In this document: positions 12,322-23,104 of the stretch, one piece after another
Layout: every line of letters starts with the position of its first letter
Numbering within the stretch: position 1 is the first letter of the stretch
DNA from: Arabidopsis thaliana
Lineage: Eukaryota; Streptophyta; Magnoliopsida; Brassicales; Brassicaceae
DNA length: 64,000 bases
Reading direction: 5' to 3'
Assembly (NCBI RefSeq): GCF_000001735.4
Contig: NC_003070.9
Span: forward strand, 3,472,001-3,536,000
Program-made: the position numbers and the translations under genes
The notes under the pieces: model-generated
Database searches by the model: none
Told to the model about the DNA's origin: nothing
The model's input: the letters and a program-made list of their open reading frames with translations, nothing else

Positions 12322-12525
12322 GTCGGCAGACTCCATGCACGTAACTTCATGACCACGTGGATCCTCGCACACTCCACTACGATCTACGAAGCAACCTCTT
12401 TTCCTCGTTTTCGACGGATCTCACGTGGCACTCTGTCAGTGGTCAGGGTTTCCAAGTAACATTGTCCAATGATACACCACCACGCGCTCTAATTAAAGTT
12501 GAAACCTTTGTCAACTCTTTATATA
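12322..12525 (+). promoter_or_regulatory. PUB18 promoter: DRE core, two G-box/ABREs, TATA
   Basis: GTCGGC at 12322-12327 is the complement of the DRE/CRT core GCCGAC. CACGTG is at 12354-12359, and CACGTGGC, a strong ABRE, at 12422-12429. A TATATA lies about 90 bp before the ATG. A DRE coupled to two ABREs is a typical drought/ABA arrangement and fits the known stress induction of PUB18 (family knowledge). Confidence 0.6.
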
Positions 12526-12612
12526 TTTCCCACCTTCCATGTCGCCGTCTTACTCGAAACAAACACCAATATATCGTAGAAAACAAACTTTAATCTACAA
12601 AGTCATAGCAGC

Positions 12613-14706
12613 ATGATCCATACGAAAACCGGGTCTGGTCGTCGGATCTTGACATTTCCGACTGTGGAACCATCCGAATCAATCTCCATAGTCACCCTAT
12701 TGGACTCACTGATTCAACTCGCCGGCGACATTCTCACATTCAAGTCGAAACACTTCTCTACCAATAAACAAAGCTTCAGAGAAACTCTCAGGCGGATCCA
12801 AAACCTACTTGTTGTCTTCGAAGAGATTCGGATCCGGATCAGAAATTCGAGACGCTACTTCCATGACTCTGCCGCCGCGTCGAGCCTCAAGGAGATCCAC
12901 GTCGGCTTCCAAAAGCTCAAGTTCCTTCTAGAAGACTGCACGAGAGACGGAGCTAGACTATGCATGATGATGAACTCGGATCAAGTCTCGGATCATCTCC
13001 GGGTCCTGACTCGATCCATTTCCACCAGTCTTAGTGCGTTTCCTGTCGCCTCCGTTGACTTAACGACCGAAGTCAACGAGCTAATTGATTTAGTGGTGCG
13101 GCAAGCTCGTAAGTACGGAGTCCAACCTGAAACAAATGATAAACGGGCCGTGAGCTCCATTAATAGGATCCTTGCTCTGTTTGTGAACAGAGTCGTCCCG
13201 GATCCGGATGAAATTAACAGGATCTTGGATCACGTAGGGATCAGAAAATGGGGAGATTGCGTTAAAGAGATAAACTTTCTCGGAGAAGAGATAGATGCAG
13301 AACGGTTAGATGAGAAGAAGAAGAAGAGTAGCGATCAAGTCGAGCTTCTCAGTAGTTTAATGGGATTCATATGTTATTGCAGATGCATTATACTTGGACG
13401 GATCGAGAGAGATGATCATCATAATCATCATGAAGATGGTATAAAGAAAGATCATGACTTGATCCGAGGATTGAAAGTTGAGGATCTCCTTTGTCCAATT
13501 TCACTAGAGATTATGACGGATCCTGTGGTTATAGAAACAGGCCACACTTATGATCGGAGCTCCATCACTAAATGGTTCGGATCCGGGAACATCACGTGCC
13601 CTATAACCGGAAAGATTCTGACTAGTACCGAGTTGGTTGATAACGTATCCGTGAGGCAAGTGATTCGAAAGCACTGCAAAACAAACGGCATCGTTTTGGC
13701 GGGGATTAGTCGGAGAAGAAAGAGTCACGATGACGTGGTCCCGGAGAGTTTGGCTGCAAAGGGAGCTGGGAAACTCATCGCAAAGTTTCTCACTTCAGAG
13801 TTAATCAATGGCGGTGAAGAGATGATTTACAGAGCCGTGAGAGAGATTCGTGTTCAGACCAAGACAAGCAGTTTTAATAGGTCTTGTCTGGTTAAAGCTG
13901 GTGCTGTGACTCCACTTTTAAAGCTTCTTAGCTCCGTAGATATCAGGATTCAAGAAAACGCAATGGCTGGGATCTTGAATCTTTCCAAGCACGTTACCGG
14001 AAAATCTAAGATTGCGGGAGAAGGGTTAAAGATACTTGTAGAGATTCTCAACGAAGGAGCTAAAACAGAGACGAGACTATACTCTGCTTCTGCTCTGTTT
14101 TATCTCTCTTCCGTTGAAGATTACAGCAGATTGATCGGAGAAAATCCAGATGCGATTCCGGGATTGATGAATATCGTTAAAGGAGATGATTACGGCGATT
14201 CCGCCAAACGTAGCGCGTTGCTTGCGGTTATGGGTTTGTTAATGCAATCCGATAACCATTGGCGTGTTCTCGCCGCCGGAGCTGTTCCGATTCTTCTTGA
14301 TCTGTTGAGATCGGGGGAGATTAGCGGCGGACTCACGGCGGATTGTTTAGCGACGTTGGCGAAGCTGGCGGAGTATCCTGATGGGACGATTGGGGTGATT
14401 CGTCGTGGCGGTTTGAAACTCGCGGTGAAGATTTTGTCTTCGTCGGAGGATTCTCCGGTGGCGGTGAAGCAGCATTGTGTTGGTCTGATTTTGAACTTGT
14501 GTCTTAACGGAGGACGTGACGTCGTTGGGGTTCTGGTGAAGAATTCGTTGGTCATGGGGTCGCTTTACACGGTGTTAAGTAACGGCGAATATGGAGGAAG
14601 CAAGAAGGCTAGTGCGCTGATCAGAATGATCCATGAGTTCCAGGAGAGGAAAACCGGTTCGGTTGAACCGAATCTTCAAAGAGGACGGTTCGTTCACGCC
14701 TGGTGA
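12613..14706 (+). CDS. PUB18: Plant U-box E3 ubiquitin ligase 18
   Basis: A single uninterrupted 697-codon frame, longer and more GC-rich than its surroundings. Residues 1 to about 250 form the U-box N-terminal domain. The U-box itself spans about residues 289-365, with 'LLCPISLEIMTDPVV', 'GHTYDRSSI' and 'CPITGKIL'. The C-terminal half (about 385-680) is a series of ARM repeats such as 'ENAMAGILNLSKH'. U-box proteins recruit a ubiquitin-loaded E2 and the ARM repeats bind targets. PUB18 and its duplicate PUB19 act with PUB22/23 as negative regulators of ABA and drought responses, and Exo70B1 is a reported target (from memory). I infer cytosolic action. An in-frame stop precedes the ATG and no intron is needed. 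Loss of introns is typical of this class. Antisense open frames over it are composition shadows. Confidence 0.97.
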   Translation: MIHTKTGSGRRILTFPTVEPSESISIVTLLDSLIQLAGDILTFKSKHFSTNKQSFRETLRRIQNLLVVFEEIRIRIRNSRRYFHDSAAASSLKEIHVGFQKLKFLLEDCTRDGARLCMMMNSDQVSDHLRVLTRSISTSLSAFPVASVDLTTEVNELIDLVVRQARKYGVQPETNDKRAVSSINRILALFVNRVVPDPDEINRILDHVGIRKWGDCVKEINFLGEEIDAERLDEKKKKSSDQVELLSSLMGFICYCRCIILGRIERDDHHNHHEDGIKKDHDLIRGLKVEDLLCPISLEIMTDPVVIETGHTYDRSSITKWFGSGNITCPITGKILTSTELVDNVSVRQVIRKHCKTNGIVLAGISRRRKSHDDVVPESLAAKGAGKLIAKFLTSELINGGEEMIYRAVREIRVQTKTSSFNRSCLVKAGAVTPLLKLLSSVDIRIQENAMAGILNLSKHVTGKSKIAGEGLKILVEILNEGAKTETRLYSASALFYLSSVEDYSRLIGENPDAIPGLMNIVKGDDYGDSAKRSALLAVMGLLMQSDNHWRVLAAGAVPILLDLLRSGEISGGLTADCLATLAKLAEYPDGTIGVIRRGGLKLAVKILSSSEDSPVAVKQHCVGLILNLCLNGGRDVVGVLVKNSLVMGSLYTVLSNGEYGGSKKASALIRMIHEFQERKTGSVEPNLQRGRFVHAW

Positions 14707-15638
14707 TTTTGGTACACAGTAACTCTTGAGTATTTTAAAGAGTTATTTACCATAAAGAAAACTAAATAATTTTGGTTAAGGGTGAAATTCTTTTATTAAT
14801 TTTTATGTAAAGGGTTTAGTGTTTGTATATTTAGCTCGGGTTTTATTTTCATAAACCAAAGAGCTACTGGGATGGCAATAAGCTTCAGTTTTTTTAAGAA
14901 GCTGTGTCCATATTCCATAATGTAATTATAACTGAATCAATAAAAACTATTACAATTAAAAAAAAATACCTAACTTTTTTGTTTTGCATGTTTCCTAAAA
15001 CTAACATTACAAATTTCTTGGTCCAAACTAAAGACAAGAAAAGTACCTAGCTTTCTTTGAGGTAAGTCCTATTCACTCACATGATGCACTAGGTTGGAAA
15101 CGCAAAATGGTGTTTGAAGCAGTGGAACTCGTTTGTTTGCAATAACAGGGATAAGGTTGTTTAATCTAGTTGAAGTCGCAAAATGTTGTTTGAGATCTTT
15201 AGAATTAGCATCTAGAAATCTCATATTTCGTGTGACTTACATAAAAACTTATTTTATGTATATAAGTTTAATCAAAACTACGTCGTTTTAATCTTTTTAA
15301 GACAATAAACAATGTTACAAAATTTGTTTGTTAACATTTCAAAATTTTAATATAAAATGCCAATTGAGTTTATGCTATAAAATTAATTCGATCGTTTTTA
15401 TGTTCGATTGATTTTGAATTGGAAGCATGCTATTAGTCTACATATAAACTTTTCAAATGTAGTTGTTAATTAATTTGAATTTGAAAGCCCACAATTCAAT
15501 TCGAATTTAGTTAGTTTTGAGTTGGAAGCCCACTATATCGCAATTATATTACAATTTAATGTAAAAAAAGCGATGAAAAACCAGAAAGATTTCAGACCGA
15601 AACCTAAATAATATTGAGTAAGTTTATTCGAAGAAGAG
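14707..15638. other. Intergenic between PUB18 and OTS2
   Basis: Contains the PUB18 3' UTR (AATAAA-like signal near 14938) and the OTS2 promoter. A short phrase TTGGAAGC recurs near 15420 and 15521 beside AT-rich sequence. No gene seen. Confidence 0.6.
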
Positions 15639-18600
15639 ATGAAGAGACAAAGAGCAATCGAGTTAGATCGAGTGAAGAAGACAATGTTGAACATAGATTG
15701 GGACGATGCTTTGGGCGATGAGGAAGTTCCCGAGCTCGAGATCATCGCTACTGACAAAATTCCGCCGCGTGAACCTACTCTTTCCGGCTATGAACCCGCC
15801 GTCTCTGTGCGATCCCTCAGGGATAACGAACTCGACGATCATCTGAAGCGTCAGAGATCACTTCTTACTCGTCTCGGTGATAAGTTGGCAGACAAGGGCG
15901 AGAAAATCCGAAACAGAATCGGAGAGCTCGAGTACGAGAAGCAGCGAAGGATGTTCCAACAACGGACCAAAATGGTTTTGTCTTTTTTTTTTTTACTTAC
16001 TCTGCAATTGCATCATTCTGTTACTCAAATGAAAGTTTTTGTGATCTCTGTATTTGTAGCTGAAGCTAATTGTTCAGTGGAATTTAGAGTTTGATGATGT
16101 GTGGAAGATAATGTAGTATGTGTTTAGGAGGATCAGTGGTTGAGTGTCTCGATTGGTTCAAGATTCTGCTAAAGCTTCTCCATTGTTTTACATTTTCACT
16201 TGTTTAGTATAGTTCTGATTTTGTTTGGTATCTTTTTTTCCTTATGGATGTATAATACTCTGTCTCTGTTTAGACAAAATGATATGAATTGATCTGATAC
16301 AGTGCCATGTGACTTTACCTTGTTTTAGCAGGATGCAGACAACGGATGTCAGATTCTCGAGAAACCAAAAAGCTCAGGTATCTTGTTGCAAGTTTGTCCT
16401 AGTTAATTTTGGTGTTGAGTGCAAAATTTTGTGTCTAACATGTAAAGTGTTTGCAGATGTGTTTATGCGAGCGAGTACAGCCTCAAAAGACACCTCTGGA
16501 CAAGGGACTTCGGGATCGAAAGACGTGTCTCGGTCAACATTTGCTGCTCATTTTAGTGACAATCTCAAAGTATGGTGTTTTTTACATTCTCTATTTTTGT
16601 AACCCTTTTAGGTGGCTGCTTCTTAATAGTCCTTGTTTAACAGATGGGACCTCAACCAGTGAAACTAGTTAATGACAAACTACAAGATTTGGGACGTGGA
16701 AGCTGGATAAGCAAAGCTAATAGAGACTCAATAATAGAGAAAAATAATGTGTGGCGGTCGCTGCCAAGATTAAGCAAGTGTAAGGTCAGTTTAAAGAACT
16801 TTTATTCTGAGTCTAAGGATCCTAAAGGGGATCGAAGACCCAATGAAGCTTATGGTAAGGGAAAGCCAAATGAATCTTCCCCTTATTTACTTGTCGACGA
16901 TGATGATGGCGATGACGACAAAGTCATTGGTTATGAAACTCCCAGGTCCATATCTTTTCTCCCTGATACTGCTTCATAGGAGAATTTAGTGTATTGACAT
17001 ATGATTAGTGTATTGACATATGGTTCATAAGAGAATTTAGTGTATTGACATATGATTTGCTCTTTCTCTCACAGGCATTGGAGTTTAAAAGCATCGCCAC
17101 TACAGAGTTCAAGCTGCAGGAAGGTATGTCTTCTTATGCCATACAATTGTACTTAATTAACATAGAAGGACCTCAGCACCCTTTCTGACACTTTTGTTAT
17201 AGAAATCAGATGATAAAGTGATTAATTTGGATGAAGATGAACCTCTGTCTCCAATGGTAGTAGAGGAAGCATGTGAACTTCCTGAAGGGTAAAAACAGAG
17301 TTATTATTGTTTATCTTCATTAAGTGTCTGAATCACTTTTGTGTTGGAGATAACTTAATTTTGATGACATCTGCAGGTTACCAGAAGATATTTACTACCC
17401 ATCAAGGTAGGTAGAAAAACTATCATGTTGTTTACTTATTGTAATCGTCAATAAGATATATGACCTTTTTTTCACTTTATCTAGTGATCAAAGTGATGGG
17501 CGAGACCTTGTTCAAGTATCTCTTAAAGATCTGAAATGCCTTTCACCTGGGGAATATCTTACATCGCCAGTTATAAATTTCTACATCAGGTGACTTCTAA
17601 GTACCGACTGGGATACTTGCATTATATGTCTCGTGTTATAGCTTTGTAATAATTTCTGCTTCTGTTTGACTAGGTACGTGCAACATCACGTGTTTTCAGC
17701 TGATAAGACTGCTGCTAATTGTCATTTCTTCAATACGTTTTTCTACAAGAAGCTCACAGAAGCTGTTTCATACAAGGTGATTGCTTTCCCTGGTTTCTAT
17801 AAAGATAATTATTAGTTCTCAGAGCTCATTATATTTTGTTTGCATTTAAAAAAAATTCAAGTCCTCAAGATGCTTTATGTTTCATTGTTCTATTATAGAA
17901 GGTTGAGTAAATATTTCATTTGCAACTGTAACAAGAATTGAGAAAAAAAATGATAATACTACCTCTTTTATGAATCTTGTGATTTAACATTATTTTTCTT
18001 CTGGCGACTCATGTGTTGTTCGGTCTCTTTGTCTTGTCCTTTCACTATGATTAGGGTAATGACAGGGATGCATATTTTGTGAAGTTCAGGCGGTGGTGGA
18101 AGGGTTTTGATCTATTCTGTAAATCATATATATTTATACCAATACATGAAGAGTAAGTAATTTACTGACTGTTTATTATTGAATCCCATGAATGCATTTT
18201 TTTGGCATGAAGAGTAATTTTTGTCATCTAAGCTTAGAGGATTATGCAAAAAGATGGTATCTTAGATCAGAGTTATCACATCTCAGTCTGCTCTTTCTAA
18301 TGGAGAAATGTTCTCAGCATCAATTGTTAGATTGGTTAATGTTTTCTTTCCCTCTTGAATGTTTCAGTCTTCACTGGAGCTTAGTCATAATTTGCATCCC
18401 AGACAAGGAGGACGAATCGGGATTGACTATAATTCACTTGGATTCATTGGGACTTCACCCAAGAAATTTGATTTTCAATAATGTCAAAAGGTGAGACCCA
18501 AGGAATCCGTATCATTGATGCTGATTGCATAAAGTTTCTCAGTGTCAAGAGTCTAAGACCATCTTAACTATATTCTATTTGTGGTTTTAATTACAAGTTA

Positions 18601-19102
18601 TTGTTGCAGATTTCTGAGAGAGGAATGGAACTATCTAAATCAAGATGCTCCATTGGATTTACCAATTTCAGCAAAAGTATGGAGAGACCTTCCCAATATG
18701 ATCAACGAAGCTGAAGTGCAGGCTAGTCTTTATACCTTAAGTTGCAAATCATAATGTTTGAAGACAAATTATAGTATTCTTCTAAATAATTTCATCACCT
18801 TTTCAGGTTCCACAACAGAAGAACGATTTCGACTGTGGTCTGTTTCTGCTCTTCTTCATAAGACGTTTCATCGAAGAGGCTCCTCAAAGGCTGACATTGC
18901 AGGATTTGAAAATGGTGCGTTTTTCTTCCATCTTTGTTTCTATGATCTATTCTAAACAATTTGCTGTTAACAGAACTTGTTGTATTGTCTTCATCTCCAG
19001 ATTCACAAGAAGTGGTTTAAACCGGAAGAAGCTTCCGCTTTGAGGATCAAAATCTGGAACATACTCGTTGATCTATTCCGCAAGGGTAACCAAACAGATT
19101 AA
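15639..19102 (+). CDS. OTS2: SUMO protease OTS2 / ULP1c
   Basis: Fourteen exons: 15639-15974, 16329-16377, 16457-16569, 16644-16945, 17075-17123, 17203-17288, 17377-17406, 17485-17589, 17674-17776, 18055-18152, 18368-18490, 18610-18721, 18807-18914, 19001-19102; 571 residues. The N-terminal ~270 residues are charged and regulatory; the C-terminal part is a C48 (Ulp1) cysteine protease that deconjugates SUMO, in the nucleus. The catalytic triad is visible: His426 ('DLHWSLV'), Asp449 ('HLDSLG') and Cys512 ('QKNDFDCGLF'). Exon 2 has a NAGNAG acceptor, so the Gln at its start is optional. Exon 12 ends CAG/GCTAGT, a GC-AG intron; a GT alternative six bases upstream would delete Val-Gln and also keep frame. 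OTS1 and OTS2 act redundantly in salt tolerance (from memory). Confidence 0.94.
16986..17057 (+). repeat. Three copies of a ~19-bp unit in an OTS2 intron
   Basis: TTAGTGTATTGACATATG occurs at 16986, 17005 and 17037, inside the intron between exons 4 and 5. The first two copies are adjacent. The third follows a 14-base spacer, and copies 1 and 3 share a longer upstream AGAATT. It looks like a local tandem duplication. Confidence 0.85.
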
Positions 19103-19559
19103 AGCTGTATAGAACAGTGTCAAGTTTGGTCACTCTAATTAAGGAATGAAATGAAAGATACGTTTTTGTTAACAATCATTTTGTTCAAGTCCTGTAATAA
19201 ACTAAGGAGCATGACATAATCAGAACAAATCAACAAGGTAATAATAACGTATCCGAATAAAAAGCCAACATTGCTGCAATGGTGCAAAGTAACACAGCTT
19301 TAGCAAAATTTCAAGTCTTACAAGCTATCTTTATAACGATTCAGTCAACAGTTTCTCTCAAGCATTTGAAATAGTTTTGGTCGTCCCTCTACATAATCCA
19401 TTAAACCGAGATTGATACAACACTAAAGAATCTAAAACAGCGGAAAGCAAAACTCAAAGGGGCTTTGTATCCCAAAGATGCAGCATTCCGTATAGCCCAG
19501 GCTAGGCCGTGATTTCTGTGCCTTCTACTCTCTCTTTCTCCGAAATGCCTCTGCTTGTC
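19103..19559. other. Convergent 3' UTRs of OTS2 and PRP17
   Basis: An AATAAA at about 19196 probably serves OTS2. The rest is the likely 3' UTR of the minus-strand PRP17 terminal exon. No other gene. Confidence 0.6.
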
Positions 19560-21665
19560 TTAGTCCCTGCAAATGTGCAACAAAACATCACAATCAAACA
19601 TTAGCCATGAGATTACGACATGGTTACATGGACTGGTAATTTTCAAAGATTTTACAATTGCGCAACTTCTTTATGAATAAAAACCATTAGAATCAAAGTC
19701 AAACTTTCTTTCCAAATCACTCCACAGATGTGAACTCAAAGTATTACTCATACACTAGGAATATACGATATCTGATTCCAAAAGAATTAAGACACATGTT
19801 ACATGCAAGGATACTCAGATGACAACTTTAGCTTTGCTACAATTATATATACCAATAATAACTATTATGCAGCTGTTACGTAAAGGCACACACCACACAT
19901 CATGACAAGAGAAACAAATAAACAAAATAGTCTGGAAGAAGGTTACATACCAGTACTTAATCAAGCCGTCCCAACCACAAGTTGCGACTTTACTCTGTTC
20001 CAGAGGATGCCACTCGGCTCCAATGCATACTCCATTGTGACATTTAAGAGTCCTAAACACTTTGCAGCTCTTCCAGTCCCAAAACCAGCACTTACCCTCA
20101 CCATCTCCTGACATTACAAACCGTCCATCTGGCGAGAAGTTAACTTGGCATGCATAACCGGCAACAATGTGCCCTGCAAACCTCTTCTTTTTATTCAGCT
20201 GAAACCTTTCTCGGGTACTGTAGATCAGAATCTGGTTATCCAAACTCTGTGCAGCAAGCCAGTTTCCATTCGGGTGAACAGAAATGGAAGGCATAGAATG
20301 CATATGAGGCTCACTGATATACTTGATAACCACCGGGATCCCAAATTCCCAAACACGGAGAGACTTATCATCGCTCGACGTGACAAATCTTCTGTTATTG
20401 TCCACAAATGTGATAGTATTAACTGCCCCCAAGTGCTGATCATACTCTTGCGTAACCTCCCCCGTATTAATATCCCACTGCACAATCTTCTTATCACTCA
20501 TACCAGCCAACAAAATGTTCTGCTTGTCATCATCCGGATTCAGCTTAACCACATACGGAATCTTCCCAGTGGAGAAAGTCGATATAACTTGGCCAGTTTC
20601 CGTGTCCCAATACTTAATGTTCTTATCATACCCAGCAGTCAAGAATTTAGACCCATCATTGGAGAAGCAAATATCCCTCACAGCTTTGGCGTGACCCATG
20701 TAAGTCCTCATACATTTACCAGAGTTATACACATCCCAAATCTTAACCTTACAATCCATACCTGCAGAGAGAAGCAAATGTCCTTGCTTTGGGAAGAACC
20801 TAATAGCGGAAACACCTTTCGTGTGCCCACTCCATGTATGAACCAAACGTTTTGGAATGTAGCAATGATCATTGTTCGCCTTAGCATCTTTAGGAGCCTC
20901 AATCCAAGACCTTCCTTGATAATCTTTCTCCTCTTTGCCATGGAAGGTACTCTTATCCGCATAATGCTCTCCTTTGGTTTCACCTTGTTGTCCCTTCTCC
21001 TCCTTCTTCTTGGCATGATCCTCCGCATACTTCTTCTGCTCCTCCGTCAACTCTCCCTGAACCACCTCCTTCTTCCTCGACCACGGACTCTTCCTATTCT
21101 TCCTAAGCCAAGCTTCCGTCTCCGGATTCTCAGCTTCCGGCTCAATCTCTTCCTTTTTCTCTTCCCCTTCCCTCTCCTCTTTGCTCCTCTCAATCTTCCT
21201 CCGCTTCTGCTCACTCTGAGGAATATTAAAAACCGAAAGACCATCGTTCTTCTTAAACGCCTCAACATCGCCGACGTAGTTCATCCCAGACGGATCCGCC
21301 GCGTAACCGCACTTATGAAACGTATGGTACTGCTCTTCAAACCCAAACGATCCAATCGAAGCATCTTCCACAGAACCTAGCTTATGATTCCGCATCCCTT
21401 GAGCGATCCCGTCTTTCGCATACGGATGCGCGGGGCCGAACATCGGAGCCCACAGCTGATCATGGGTAGGGTTATAAAAGACGACGTGTTGAGTCGGGTC
21501 AATCGGCTTCGATTTCGATTGATTCACGTTAGCCACCGTGAGAGCTAGTGCCGTATCGTCTACCTCCGGCGCCGATGATTTCGCCTTTAACATACGAGGC
21601 GGTGAAGATTCCGGCGAGGAAGCAACGGCTTCGTCTTCTTCTTCGTAGGATTGAATCAGATCCAT
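19560..21665 (-). CDS. PRP17: Pre-mRNA splicing factor PRP17 (CDC40-like WD40 protein)
   Basis: Two coding exons: 21665-19951 and 19566-19560; 573 residues. The second coding piece supplies only one base of the final Trp codon, one Asp codon and the stop. The N-terminal third holds '[18 protein letters not shown]', the hallmark of PRP17/CDC40, then a Lys/Glu-rich linker. Residues from about 280 on form seven WD40 repeats, with motifs such as '[12 protein letters not shown]', '[14 protein letters not shown]' and '[14 protein letters not shown]'. PRP17 acts in the nucleus at the second catalytic step of splicing. Reading through the intron would add a hydrophobic 43-residue tail ending at 19815, so intron retention would alter only the C-terminus. 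A 411-codon antisense frame overlaps the gene and is treated as a shadow. Confidence 0.94.
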
Positions 21666-22114
21666 CTCTCACGATTTTGCTCTCTTACCACAAGTGTTTG
21701 AGAAACTTTATACTGAGATTTTGCCTCTTTTCTCTTCGACAAGGGTTTCAAAATTCCTAAATCTAAAATAAGGGTTGCAATTTGTGCGATATTTAGATTT
21801 TCAAATATAGCCTCTTACTATTTTTTTCTTTTCACATTTACCCCAATAGTGTATTTTATTGACATTTACATCCCACTGTCTTACTCGGTGGTTAAAATTA
21901 TGCAAATCTGGACCAATCTAAAATCACGCCAAGCCAAACTGAATTAAACCGGGATGAATAAAAACGAAACGACAACGTTTTAAGGTTTCTTATGTTGACG
22001 GTCAACATATTTATCATAATCGAACTCAAAAGCAATTACTCATCTCATATTTAAAGAACTAACACATGTGTGAAAAAACACACTAGCGTTAGCGTAGACT
22101 TATCATTTGGGATT
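21666..22114. other. Intergenic between PRP17 and bHLH copy A
   Basis: Bases 21666 to about 21780 are the PRP17 5' UTR, with an AGGGTTT motif on the plus strand. The rest is AT-rich promoter and the 3' UTR of bHLH copy A. Confidence 0.6.
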
Positions 22115-23104
22115 TCATGCTTCAAAATATATATATCCATAGATGATTTTCCGTACTCTCTCTTCTATCCTTGATGGATCAATGCCAATCCGACTAATGA
22201 TAGCCTGCAAATATATGTAATAAAAATTTATACGAAAGACATGACACATGCATATACGTGTGTATTATACAAACATATGCGTGTGGATGTGGTACCTGGG
22301 CTATGATTGTGTAAGTGGTCCTATCATTCAAGTTCTGAAGATTAGCACTCATTACTTGAGCTCCTTCTTCTTCAAAAATACTCACAAGCTCGTGTAACAT
22401 TACTCTTTTCATGTTTAGATCCATGATCAGATTCATTTCTATGGTCGAATCCCGCGAACGAATACTGAGTTTGGGTAGAAGAAACGACCCTTCGTAGAGA
22501 TTCCCGAGTTCTCCTTGTAACAATGTCCTTTTCTTCTCTTTCAAATAATTTACATTCTCTTTCAATTGGATCATGTATGATGTCGCTTGATCTATAAGGT
22601 GAGGCACTGGTAACTGTTTAGATCCCAAAAAAAACCCCAAGATAATTACTTTCATTAATCTTTTACATGAATGTGGTTATATTCAATATATATAAATAAA
22701 CCGTAAAAACCCTAGCTACGTGAATCATTTATTTGTCAATTAGACACCGTACTTAAAAGAGAGCTAATATGGACGGTCATAGAGGGACAACTGCCTATTC
22801 AATTAATCAAAATATTATCTCTTTAGAATAAAACGTACATCTTACAGTAATTATGTAGATAATGTTTGTATTGTTGTATATACGCATAAAACACATCTAC
22901 AATTTAATATAAGATATATATAGAGAGAGAAAGAGAGAGAGGGAGAGTTAGAGAGAAAAAACGGACCTTGCGAGTGGGAGAAACATGAGAAGAAAGTATA
23001 GAGAAGAGATGTTTCATGCGCATCCTTCGATCCTTCTCTCTGAGGTTTCGTTGTTCCCTTAACGACGATGAGTTTCCTTCTCCTATTTCTCTTGCTCTCC
23101 CCAT
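22115..23104 (-). CDS. bHLH transcription factor, tandem copy A
   Basis: Three exons: 23104-22967, 22613-22296, 22204-22115; 181 residues. Exon 1 holds the basic region and helix 1 ('REQRNLREKDRRMRMKHLF'); exon 2 has the loop and helix 2 ('PHLIDQATSYMIQLKENVN') followed by an ACT-like C-terminal part ('EEEGAQVMSANLQNLNDRT'). The basic region has Glu-Lys rather than Glu-Arg at the E-box contact position and lacks the usual His. This resembles the bHLH162/bHLH118-type clade ('EKNRRMQMK'), so E-box binding may be altered. A TATATAAA on the gene strand is about 60 bp upstream. It is paralogous to the gene at 25131-27396. I believe it is At1g10585; target genes are unknown. Confidence 0.9.

Noticed and set aside
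14190..14555. 121-codon minus frame inside PUB18
   Set aside because: Shadow of the PUB18 ARM-repeat coding sequence with no independent support.
20145..21380. 411-codon plus-strand open frame
   Set aside because: It is exactly antisense to the PRP17 coding region, has Leu/Arg-biased nonsense composition and matches no family.
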